This document shows, piece by piece, positions 55,172-64,000 of a DNA stretch of 64,000 nt. Under the pieces are notes generated by a model, which saw only the letters and a list, made by a program, of their open reading frames with translations, was not told the origin of the DNA and made no database searches. Numbering within the stretch: the stretch's first letter is position 1; every line of letters starts with the position of its first letter. Origin of the DNA: Gonocerus acuteangulatus (Eukaryota; Arthropoda; Insecta; Hemiptera; Coreidae); assembly GCA_946811695.1 (NCBI GenBank), contig OX328128.1:73204621-73268620 (forward strand), in the 5' to 3' direction. Made by a program: the position numbers and the translations under genes.

Positions 55172-57300
55172 TCATTAAATATGAAGGCACAGGATCTCTG
55201 ACTTCCTTATGTTGAAGAATATTATTTCTCAACCTTCAACTAACAAAAATTATTATGATCGATAATAAACAAATAGAAAAAAAAAATGATGGAATATTAA
55301 TTAGCCTTATTTATCTTAGTCTAATTACCATAAAACCTAAATCTTATTGTTTGTAATATTAAAAAAAATTTAATTTTTCATAAATCATTATCATATGAGA
55401 AATCATGACCAGATTAGTAAACATGTTGTACTGATGATTCTATAATTGTTAGGATTTTGATCTGCTTACATCGTTTGTGAATCTGTTTATGTACTGTTTA
55501 AACAGACTGTAATTTTTCTTGTTTGTAATTATAATGAGAAATATATGTATTGAATATTTTCACTAATTTGTTTCTTTATATTTATAGAAGCTGGAAAAAA
55601 TCTAAGAAAAAGTCGGAATTCTAGCATTGTAAACAATTTTTGTAACCCATATTTTGTTAACTCCACGGCGTCAACGACATGGGAGGAAGGGTACGCGGCC
55701 AAAATTTCTGAATTTTGACAGTTTAATTTAAATTAAAAATACAATCAAGTGTAATCAATATATATCACACAAATAAAACATATTTTTATATTTAGGACGG
55801 GAAACGCCCTCAATTATTTAATTTTCATGATCTTATTGTTTAGAGAAATTTAACTTTCCAAGGTGAGATTTGAACCAAGATCCTTTTATTATTCAATCAC
55901 TCAATCTGTAAGAAATCTACAGAAATAAAGAGTAAAAAACAAAATTATTCCAATGTACAGAAGTTAATTTAATTTTGTCAACACTAAGTAAAATTGGCGG
56001 CGAAAACTTTAAAGTTATACTTAAAACGTATTTTATTTATTAAGATATCGAGGAATTTTATATAGATAGACTTTTAATGATCGAAGAGAATTAAAATGTA
56101 CAAAATTAGTATTTGAAAACATGCTAGATTTGGGTATCAAAATATTATAGTTCTCATACTAGGAAATAAGAACGGTCCAAAAAGATTGCCCTTGCAGAAC
56201 ACCAGATCAAACAGTTTAGCATACGGAGGAAGAGAAAACTATGCAGTATTAATTTTCGACCAAAAAACAATTAACTAGAAACGTTCATCTGTAGCCAATA
56301 ATTATTAAGATAAAAATGACTGAACTGATAGTAGTGGAATAAACTTCTATTATTAGTAGTGTTTAATCGTCTTTTTCGTGTTTTCATAAATACATTTAAA
56401 ATAAATAAATTCTTTAAATAAGTAAAATGTAATCGAAACGTTTGATTTATAAATAATGTCCTTTATTTATTTACATATCACGACTTTTCTTTTTATAGAT
56501 TGACTTTTAATGGTCCATGGGAATTATATAATTTAAATAAAGTCGAATAAAACACACTAAATGTGCGAGTGAAGTTAATATAGAATTTAATTCATATAGA
56601 AAATAGGAAATAACAACGGTCTTAACATATTGCCCCTGCGAGACACCACAATTCGTCGGATTATTTTATCATCGGAATTAAAATATAGTTAATCCGTGAT
56701 AATTACCTAGCATCATTAGTCTAAAACGGTCTTACATGGAATTAAATTGTATAAGTCGAGTGGAAAAAACACGTTAAAATTATGTATTAAGATAAAATAG
56801 TTCTGAAAATATAAAATAACAACAGTCTTGATACATTGCCGTTGCGAAACACTGCATCAACGTTTAATTTTACCACCGGAATCAAACTAAAACGTATCAT
56901 TGTTATATATTGACAACACAATCATTACCTGCAACTCGTGTACCTTCCAGCTATGGCGTGTTGATTTCTGTACTGCGCTGTATTCTGTAGTGCGCTTGAT
57001 TCTGCTCGCCTGGAGAGCGCAAGGAGACTGGAACTACACGGGGTACCGCCCACTTAGAAATCTCCGCATAAAATCTTTCCTGTGAGAATATTCCCACAAT
57101 TCTTTCTTGCGATGGCAAAAGATAGGAGGCTAACAGTACTAGCTTCCGCTTTTCTTGCTCTACCTTTGGTAATTAGCTTCCGTTATGGTTAATTACGTTT
57201 TAATTATGGTGAAAGAGCCCGGCACCGATGGATGGGTTGAAATCGGGAGGCTAAACAAGGAAGGAGATACGACGGTTTTAGATATTTTCTGGAATATGAT
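55172..57300. other. AT-rich DNA, few features
   Basis: Two or three diverged repeats are visible at 56150-56900: GAAATAAGAACGGTC / GAAATAACAACGGTC / AAATAACAACAGTC, each followed by ATTGCC-C/GTTGCGA-AACACC. A small GC-richer patch lies at 56940-57080. No gene is recognised. Confidence 0.4.
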
Positions 57301-57308
57301 TAATTTTA

Positions 57309-57570
57309 TTGATCTGCTAGCTGACATACAGGGTGTATTGATCTGCTAGCTGACATACAGGGTGTATTGATCTGCTAGCTGACATACAAGGTGTATTGAT
57401 CTGCTAGCTGACATACAGGGTGTATTGATCTGCTAGCTGACATACAGGGTGTATTGATCTGCTAGCTGACATACAGGGTGTATTGATCTGCTAGTTGACA
57501 TACAAGGTGTATTGATCTGCTAGCTGACATACAGGGTGTATTGATCTGCTAGCTGACATACAGGGTGTAT
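57309..57570. repeat. 29-bp minisatellite, 9 copies, containing a transposon end
   Basis: The unit is TGATCTGCTAGCTGACATA plus CAGGGTGTAT, with rare changes (CAAGGTGTAT in two copies, TAGTTG once). The last unit's CAGGGTGTAT is the terminus of the palindromic element starting at 57561. The array is thus flank plus transposon tip, amplified in tandem. Confidence 0.92.
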
Positions 57571-58408
57571 TGTAAGTAGATGACAATACTAAAAAGGGTT
57601 AAACTAGGTAAAAAATGTAGTTAATTGTTGCCAACCTCACGTTCCTATCTAGTTTTGTTCCAGACTTATGCCGTTCAAAAGGCTATTTAAGAAAACCAAA
57701 ACCATGTTTTGGGTAGAAAACCCCCAATTTTGTCTGCTTTTACATATTATTTTCGAACGCTACATTACTTTTTTTGAAATAAGAATTAAATTTTCTTTAA
57801 GGCTAATGCACTTCTAATGTTTACAATTGCATTTTTCAAATCGCAATAACTTGATATTAATAAAAAAGTCTAGTTAGTGCCAAACTTTCGAGAATCACTA
57901 CTCTTCCAAAAAAATAATCTGCATACTGCTAATTCTCAGAATTTAGATCTACTCTCAATTTCATGTAATTGGAAATTTATGTGGGAATACAACTGACAAA
58001 TAATGTGCATTAGCATTAAAGGAAATGTATAGCTAATTTAAAAAAAGTAATGTAACGTTGGAAAATAATGCGTAAAAGCAGACGAAATTGGGATCATTTA
58101 CCGAAAACACGGAGTCCCTTACTGAGATGTCATGACTTTAGGGGTTTATTCTGCTCGTCATTTGTAGTTCAGTGACGAAGAAAATCTGAACATGTAGCAG
58201 AGCTACTCAATTTGTTGTCTATTTTCAAAACTGTTTTTTAGTTTATGAAAATCTGGTTAATTTATCGCAAATAAACATTCGTTATTAAAATATTACAATA
58301 TAAATTAAGAGCTATACTAAAAGCCATATAAACGAGAACCATTGATATCAGTGTTTCATATCAATAGCTGATAAAGAAAATAGCTGATGAAGAAAATATT
58401 TAATAATT

Positions 58409-58420
58409 ATTAAATATTTT
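58409..58420 (+). repeat. Target-site duplication, left (12 bp)
   Basis: ATTAAATATTTT, identical to 59194-59205. Confidence 0.7.
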
Positions 58421-58516
58421 TGAAGATGAAGATAGTTAGCCGTTGCAGAGATACGAAGACAATATATAGTTGGGATTCGGCTAGGAGAAAAACGTCAGAC
58501 TTTCAGGAAGAGATCT

Positions 58517-58568
58517 GTATTTGGACGTTTCGGCTGCACATTGGCAGCCTTCTTCAGCTAAAAAATAT
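58517..58568 (-). ncRNA. Type I hammerhead ribozyme motif
   Basis: Same core and stem II as 50310-50361. One stem I base differs (ATAT instead of ATAC). Confidence 0.65.
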
Positions 58569-59077
58569 AACTTATAAGTAAAAAAAATAAATATTCAACT
58601 TGTAAGTAAAAAACAGGCAGAAATGAGAGTAGTATATACATAAAGACAATAAATTTTAACCAATCTTATTTTTAAACAATGAAAATACGGTAGTTGGAAA
58701 GTAAACATCATGTAGAAAGTAGTAAGTAAACAGTACAAAAAACTAATCAGTACAAAAAAGGAACATTTTTCATATAGTGAGAAACAAAAATCTATTCTAT
58801 AAGTGAATACCCTATACATTAATTACTAAAAATTGTATTCACTTATAGAATAGATTGTTTTTTCTCACTATATGAAAAATGTTCCTTTTTTTGTACTGAT
58901 TCGTTTTTTGTACTGTTTACTTACTACTTTCTACATGCTGTTTACTTTCCAACTACCGTATTTTCATTGTTTAAAAATAAGATTGGTTAAAATTTATGGT
59001 CTTTATGTATATACTACACTTATTTCTGCCTGTTTTTTACTTACAAGTTGAATATTTATTTTTTTTACTTATAAGTT

Positions 59078-59129
59078 GTATTTTTTAGCTGAAGAAGGCT
59101 GCCAATGTGCAGCCGAAACGTCCAAATAC
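59078..59129 (+). ncRNA. Type I hammerhead ribozyme motif
   Basis: Identical core, stem II and stem I to 50624-50675. Confidence 0.7.
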
Positions 59130-59193
59130 AGATCTCTTCCTGAAAGTCTGACGTTTTTCTCCTAGCCGAATCCCAACTATATATTGTCTTCGT

Positions 59194-59205
59194 ATTAAAT
59201 ATTTT
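59194..59205 (+). repeat. Target-site duplication, right (12 bp)
   Basis: Same 12-mer as 58409-58420. Confidence 0.7.
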
Positions 59206-60099
59206 CTTCATCAGCTATTTTTAGACTTAGAGGTTTGCTTCCACCTCAAATGTTGCATTATTTAATAAGCTTCAAAATGGTACATCGTTGTTTTAGAAGA
59301 AAATAATTATTTGAATATAATTTGTTCTCATTTCTAAGTCAAAACCAATAACCAATAAATGTTCTTTAGCGCGAAGGAGCCATTATACTCACTTTTTTTT
59401 TCATTTCTCAAGATCTGTTAAGAAAATAGACAAACGTTTGAGTAGCTTTGCTAAATGTTCTGATATAAAGCTTATTTCTGCGTCACTTAACTAGACTTGA
59501 AGAATAAACGGTAAAATGAAAATCGTAAAAATTCCTTCACAACTATTTTTACGCGCTACGCGCTTTCATTAGCTCCTGCTACCATCTTCAGAGCTTATAA
59601 AGTGTTCAGCTTCACTGCTGAAGGCTGGGGGTCAATGAAGATAGCAGCAGGATCTGATGAACGCGCTTAGCGCGTAAAAATAGTTGTGAAGGTATTTTGA
59701 CGTTTTTCATTTTACCGAAAATCTTCGTTCTCTGCCAGCGATAACCCCTAAAGTTATGACATCTCAATGCGTGACGCCCTGTATAACTTTTAAAACGGGA
59801 TATGTCTGGAAAATAAACAGATAGGCAGAATTTAACTACATTTTTCGTCTAGCTTGAGTATTTGTCCTCTACTTACGATACACCCTGAATACTGCTGACG
59901 AATTTATAATGGAAATTTGAGAAAACTTAAAATTTGTACAGTCTAACCAAATTATTAGTACTTCAAGAAACTGAAAAAACACAAACTTTCTCAGTTCGTT
60001 ATTTTCTCAAACATCCATCACTTCTATAGAACTCATAGAGAGGCCAGATAGATTGTAATCATGGTTTGCATCATGGGCTACTCTCGAATATGAATCGAA

Positions 60100-60640
60100 A
60101 TGAAAAGATCGATCCATGAAAAAGATCGACTAGTTCAGATCGATTCCAAAAAATCGTTTTCCTAGGCTCAGAAGATCGATCTTTGATATGGATCGATTTC
60201 ACGATTACTTACAATTAGCTACGAAATCGTTTTCCTAGGCTCAGAAGATCGATCTTCGATATGGATCGATTTCACGATTACTTACAATTACCTACGAAAT
60301 CGTTTTCCTAGGCTCAGAAGATCGATCTTCGATATGGATCGATTTCACGATTACTTACAATTACCTACGAAATCGTTTTCCTAGGCTCAGAAGATCGATC
60401 TTCGATATGGATCGATTTCACGATTACTTACAATTACCTACGAAATCGTTTTCCTAGGCTCAGAAGATCGATCTTCGATATGGATCGATTTCACGATTAC
60501 TTACAATTACCTACGAAATCGTTTTCCTAGGCTCTGAAGATCGATCTTCGATATGGATCGATTTCACGATTACTTACAATTACCTACGAAATTCGCATTT
60601 CATTTCGATTCGAATCGATTCTCATTCGATAATCGCCCAT
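60100..60640. repeat. 73-bp GATC-rich tandem array, about 6 copies
   Basis: The anchor CCTAGGCTCAGAAGATCGAT recurs at 60161, 60234, 60307, 60380, 60453 and 60526, exactly 73 bp apart. Each unit has several GATCGAT palindromes plus TTCACGATTACTTACAATTA. The right edge (CATTCGATAATCGCCCATCA) is shared with 5800-5822. Confidence 0.93.
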
Positions 60641-60817
60641 CAATACTACGCAGCATATTACTACTGCAGCATAATTAGTTTCATTCTTCTTATCCACGGG
60701 ATGTGTTTCCAACTTTTTTCGATTGAGCTATTGTACAATTGGAACATCCAAACGCCGAACAAGTAGACATTGTGCGCTGAAATGTCATTCCCAATTAAAA
60801 TTATTATAATAGTAAAC

Positions 60818-60882
60818 CATCGGCGCTAATGGCCAAGATGTAGATGCGCCGTAAAAAAAAAATAAAAAAAAAAAAAAAAAAA
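60818..60882 (+). mobile_element. SINE family A tail with A-rich end
   Basis: CCATCGGCGCTAATGGCCAA then GATGCGCCGTAA and an A-rich run. Only the 3' part is present. Confidence 0.6.
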
Positions 60883-60914
60883 ATAGTAAACCATTAAAAA
60901 CAAACTCAAACGTC

Positions 60915-61610
60915 TTGATGGATGTGGCCAACGAATATGCTCGCCATCGGGTTTGCTTAGGTGATGGATGTGGCCAACGAATATGCCCGCCATCGGGTTT
61001 GCTTACGTGATGGATGTGGCCAACGAATATGCCCGCCATCGGGTTTGCTTACGTGATGGATGTGGCCAACGAATATGCCCGCCATCGGGTTTGCTTAGGT
61101 GATGGATGTGGCCAACGAATATGCCCGCCATCGGGTTTGCTTACGTGATGGATGTGGCCAACGAATATGCCCGCCATCGGGTTTGCTTACGTGATGGATG
61201 TGGCCAACGAATATGCCCGCCATCGGGTTTGCTTACGTGATGGATGTGGCCAACGAATATGCCCGCCATCGGGTTTGCTTAGGTGATGGATGTGGCCAAC
61301 GAATATGCCCGCCATCGGGTTTGCTTACGTGATGGATGTGGCCAACGAATATGCCCGCCATCGGGTTTGCTTACGTGATGGATGTGGCCAACGAATATGC
61401 CCGCCATCGGGTTTGCTTAGGTGATGGATGTGGCCAACGAATATGCCCGCCATCGGGTTTGCTTAGGTGATGGATGTGGCCAACGAATGTGCCCGCCATC
61501 GGGTTTGCTTACGTGATGGATGTGGCCAACGAATATGCCCGCCATCGGGTTTGCTTACGTGATGGATGTGGCCAACGAATATGCCCGCCATCGGGTTTGC
61601 TTACGTGATA
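60915..61610. repeat. 46-bp minisatellite, 15 copies
   Basis: The unit contains TGATGGATGTGGCCAACGAA, TATGCCCGCCATCGGGTTTG and CTTACG/CTTAGG. The only notable variation is the alternating ACG/AGG end plus single changes. The array begins about 30 bp after a poly-A SINE tail. It is much more GC-rich than its surroundings. Confidence 0.96.
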
Positions 61611-61679
61611 TTTTTTTCCCCAAAACATCTCCTCTCCTTCTTTTATAACTCCATGAACCGTCTATGAGTTAGAAAAAAT

Positions 61680-61800
61680 ATAACATTTGAAACGATTCTA
61701 GACAGATCGATTGTTTAAAAGATAGGCCCTTGGAGATCGATTAAAAAAATCGATATATCGTGTTAAAAAGATCAATCTTTCTAAATATCGATTGTAAGTA
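61680..61800. repeat. GATCGA-rich block
   Basis: Repeated GATCGATT and AATCGATATATCG words resemble the 73-bp unit but show no regular period. Confidence 0.5.
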
Positions 61801-62054
61801 TGCATTATAAGTAGGGCTAGGCTGTATCACTATTATTCATTTTTATATAAACTATTTTAGAAATTATTCTTCAAGTAAATTTGTGCTTCCACATCTATCG
61901 GAGTTGGAATGTTATTCAATTTATTACGAAAGCTTCTTATATAAGGATTGTAAAACTTGGTGAATTTAACTTCCTTACACGTTGTTTAATGAGCAAGGGA
62001 AACAAAAAACAAAAATCTGATAAGACAAAGTTGTTCTAAATTTGATTAGCCTTC

Positions 62055-62057
<3 letters not shown>

Positions 62058-62118
<61 letters not shown>
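62058..62118. repeat. Poly-A tract, about 60 A
   Basis: Uninterrupted A run, directly before a GC-rich composite minisatellite. Confidence 0.95.
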
Positions 62119-62120
<2 letters not shown>

Positions 62121-62164
62121 CATTGAAATCGGTTAAGATTTAGAGGATGTAGCTCCTTTGGCTG

Positions 62165-62632
62165 ACGGTACGTCGTTTGCCCCCACTGTGCGTCGCCTGC
62201 TGACGAGTGCCCCCACTGTGCGTCGCCTGCTGACGAGTGGTCGTGATGGTAATGTGTTTGCCCCCACTGTGCGTCGCCTGCTGACGAGTGCCCCCACTGT
62301 GCGTCGCCTGCTGACGAGTGGTCGTGATGGTAATGTGTTTGTCCCCACTGTGCGTCGCCTGCTGACGAATGCCCCCACTGTGCGTCGCCTGCTGACGAAT
62401 GCCCCCACTGTGCGTCGCCTGCTGACGAGTTGTCGTGATGGTAATGTGTTTGCCCCCACTGTGCGTCGCCTGCTGACGAGTGGTCGTGATGGTAATGTGT
62501 TGGTAATGTGTTTGCCCCCACTGTGCGTCGCATGCTGACGAGTGGTCGTGATGGTAATGTGTTGGTAATGTGTTTGCCCCCACTGTGCGTCGCCTGCTGA
62601 CGAGTGGTCGTGATGGTAATGTGTTTGACGTG
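62165..62632. repeat. Composite minisatellite with 30-bp and 21-bp modules
   Basis: Module one is GCCCCCACTGTGCGTCGCCT plus GCTGACGAGT. Module two is GGTCGTGATGGTAATGTGTT plus T. They alternate as 1-1-2-1-1-2-1-1-1-2-1-2 with small deletions and extra copies of GGTAATGTGTT. Both module lengths are multiples of 3, so long frames stay open on both strands. These are not considered genes. Confidence 0.93.
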
Positions 62633-63300
62633 TATTCCCAATGCGCAGCATGGTTATTATCACTGCGTCAAGTCGACAAAGGTCATCGTAAACAAACCTG
62701 GAGCGAACTGAACTGCTTATTACAAATAGAAAAGGCGAAACTATTTGGGTTTATTTTGCATTTATTTCGGTAATTCCAAGCAAATGCTTGAGAATTGAAA
62801 CGTAAACTAAACAAATAGCTGACGAATATGCTTAGTTACGCAGCTCCTGCGTGACGGACTTTTTTTATGGCCTTTATCCATGGATCGAAGAAGACTTTGA
62901 TAGTCCTTTCAAAATCTCCTTCCAATGAGCGGAGGTTTTCTGACAGGAAGAAGGCGGGTTTTCTTGTACCCTTTGAAGCGTGTAGTAGTTGCGAGTGTAG
63001 TGGATCTCGAGATAAGCAGCCTACCGAGACGGACGGACTGGACTAGAGGATTGAGTAAGGGGTGATGGTTATCTTCGACCCGTCTGCAAGAACCGTACTC
63101 TCCAAAGTGGTGCCGCAAGGTTACATCTTACGTTTTCGCAGAGCGGTTGCGTTGCATTTGCGCCTTTTCGTAATAATATATTTAAAAAAGGTAAATTCCT
63201 ACAAAAACTTTACGGCAACAAATTTTCATGAGAATAATGCTAGTTGTCCATTTGTAAGTGGTATATTTTCTTTTTTTAGCGGTTCTCCAAACGAAGAACA
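62633..63300. other. GC-richer region, no recognised gene
   Basis: Includes GCAGCTCCTGCGTGACGGAC (shared with 20451). A minus-strand frame (62909-63118) rich in Arg, Leu and Thr (ISRSTTLATTTRFKGYKKTR) has no recognisable family. Confidence 0.35.
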
Positions 63301-63303
63301 CCC

Positions 63304-64000
63304 CTTTTAGCGTGGTTCCTCCCTGCCTTCATGGATAAGAAACCCGCTTATGAGGTTGACCTCATGACACAATCGGGAAGTGCCGGCTAGAATATTCCAT
63401 GTTCCGCAACCCATAGATCAACGAAAGAACAGTTTTCAAATTTGTTGTTTAAATTCGCTCTCTCTCAGCGAATCATCTAAAAATGGTCCGATTTTGATGA
63501 AAATTAGCATAAAAATACTTTGTTTAATTTAAAACCGTCAACTTTGTTAACCAGCAGAATCCGCCGACCGGAACACGTTTTTTTCGGTGAAATTCGTGTG
63601 AAAACAATTTTTCCTCTTAGCCCTTTTTGTCTGTAGGCTTCCACGTACACTTTTTATAGGCTATAACGCCTAAGAAAACAAATGAAACCATTTTAAGGCC
63701 ATATCTGTAACCACTTTCGAGAAAAGTGGAAAATATAGTGTTTGTAACTAATTTTCGGTATGGGTACATAGAATCATGGGATTGAGTTGAAACATTTTCT
63801 ACATGTTTTAAATCCAACCAAACTAATATTTTTAAATTAGTGTTACGTTTGGTGTAATGTAAGTATTAGAATTGGGATCTTCCTATATTTTCCTTAATAT
63901 CTCAAAACGGTTGTGAAATCGTCATAAGTGGTATGTGGTTAACGGAAGGTAACTAAATTGTCTACAAAAAAAAATTCGGAAGCCTTACTATAGATTATAT
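63304..64000 (-). mobile_element. TTTTAGCGCGTTTC-family element, runs off the window
   Basis: The end reads CTTTTAGCGTGGTTCCTCCC. The interior, inverted relative to 44230-45497, has AACCAGCAGAATCCGCC, AACGCCTAAGAAAACAAATG, CATAGAATCATGGGATTGAG and TAGTGTTACGTTTGG. The far end is outside the window. Confidence 0.55.

Larger units (their letters stand above)
58421..59193. mobile_element. Hammerhead-bearing hairpin element, copy 2
   Basis: Same arms as copy 1 (TAGTTGGGATTCGGCTAGGA ... ACTTACAAGTTG), but with about 250 bp more in the centre (58700-58950). That part is itself inverted (TACTACTTTCTACATG, ATTCACTTATAGAATAGATT). Copy 1 therefore looks like an internal deletion derivative. The left arm starts TGAAGATGAAGATAGTTAGC and is about 30 bp longer than the right. 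A 12-bp direct repeat flanks it. Confidence 0.75.
58100..59782. mobile_element. Nested palindrome related to 5105-5520
   Basis: Left arm: GAGATGTCATGACTTTAGGG then GTTTATTCTGC. Right arm: AACCCCTAAAGTTATGACAT then CTCAATGCGTGACGCCCTG. The middle arms (AAGCTTCAAAATGG, GAGGTTTGCTTCCACCTC) match the single-arm copy at 5105-5520. Confidence 0.65.
57561..59887. mobile_element. Palindromic element with CAGGGTGTAT ends, hosting nested hairpins
   Basis: The left end CAGGGTGTATTGTAAGTAG is mirrored at the right end by CTACTTACGATACACCCTG, with AAAATGTAGTTAA and its complement inside. Nested inside are another palindrome (about 58100-59782), the hammerhead hairpin element (58421-59193), and a separate hairpin (about 57706-58110, with TTTTGTCTGCTTTTACATAT inverted). 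No coding frame. Confidence 0.8.

Noticed and set aside
62036..62663. Open frames of 126-201 codons on both strands
   Set aside because: They run through a tandem repeat whose module lengths are multiples of 3, so all frames stay open. No start context or splice support.
62909..63118. First HMG-box half or 5' exon of SoxF
   Set aside because: The frame is Arg/Leu-rich and shows none of the HMG-box signature.

Overview
This is eukaryotic, AT-rich, repeat-dense DNA, almost certainly from an insect or other arthropod. The signs are a spliced SoxF-class gene with introns of 1-7 kb, mariner, LINE and SINE debris, 5S-rRNA- and tRNA-derived SINEs, about thirty long (AT)n tracts, and almost no long open frames. 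The species is not identified.

The one confidently recognised host gene is a SoxF-group HMG-box transcription factor (Drosophila Sox15 / vertebrate Sox7-17-18 class) on the minus strand. Six consecutive exons (33571-33682, 29530-29715, 27085-27152, 25828-26037, 18143-18333, 16842-16997) join in frame with consensus splice sites. They give about 307 codons from the middle of the HMG box to a stop codon. The exon with the first half of the HMG box was not found upstream to position 64000, so the gene is 5'-partial here and its HMG-box intron exceeds about 30 kb. Two further exon-like segments (7557-7754 and 44046-44132, both minus) are tentative.

Region by region. 1-14 kb: RNase-H-bearing LINE relic, tRNA-derived SINEs, palindromic MITEs, a TIR transposon (7975-9078), a degenerate hammerhead-like motif (4694-4726). 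14-17 kb: SINE, AT-rich DNA downstream of SoxF, a purine-rich minisatellite field, the SoxF terminal exon. 17-34 kb: SoxF introns with MITEs, a 5S SINE, a 145-bp G-rich tandem repeat, a 40-bp array of about 31 copies, a 63-bp array abutting a SoxF donor, and a palindromic mariner derivative. 34-49 kb: HMG-box intron with a candidate regulatory island, recurrent reverse-transcriptase fragments, and LINE pieces. 49.8-51.4 kb and 57.3-59.9 kb: nested giant palindromes. 53-54 kb and 60-62.7 kb: satellites and minisatellites.

The most unusual content is a hairpin element present twice (50244-50774 and 58421-59193). Each arm carries a sequence matching the core of a type I hammerhead self-cleaving ribozyme. 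The copies are flanked by 13-bp and 12-bp direct repeats and sit inside larger palindromes ending in CAGGGTGT. This suggests a non-autonomous Penelope/retrozyme-like element with ribozymes on both strands. All calls come from reading the sequence; no database search was run.
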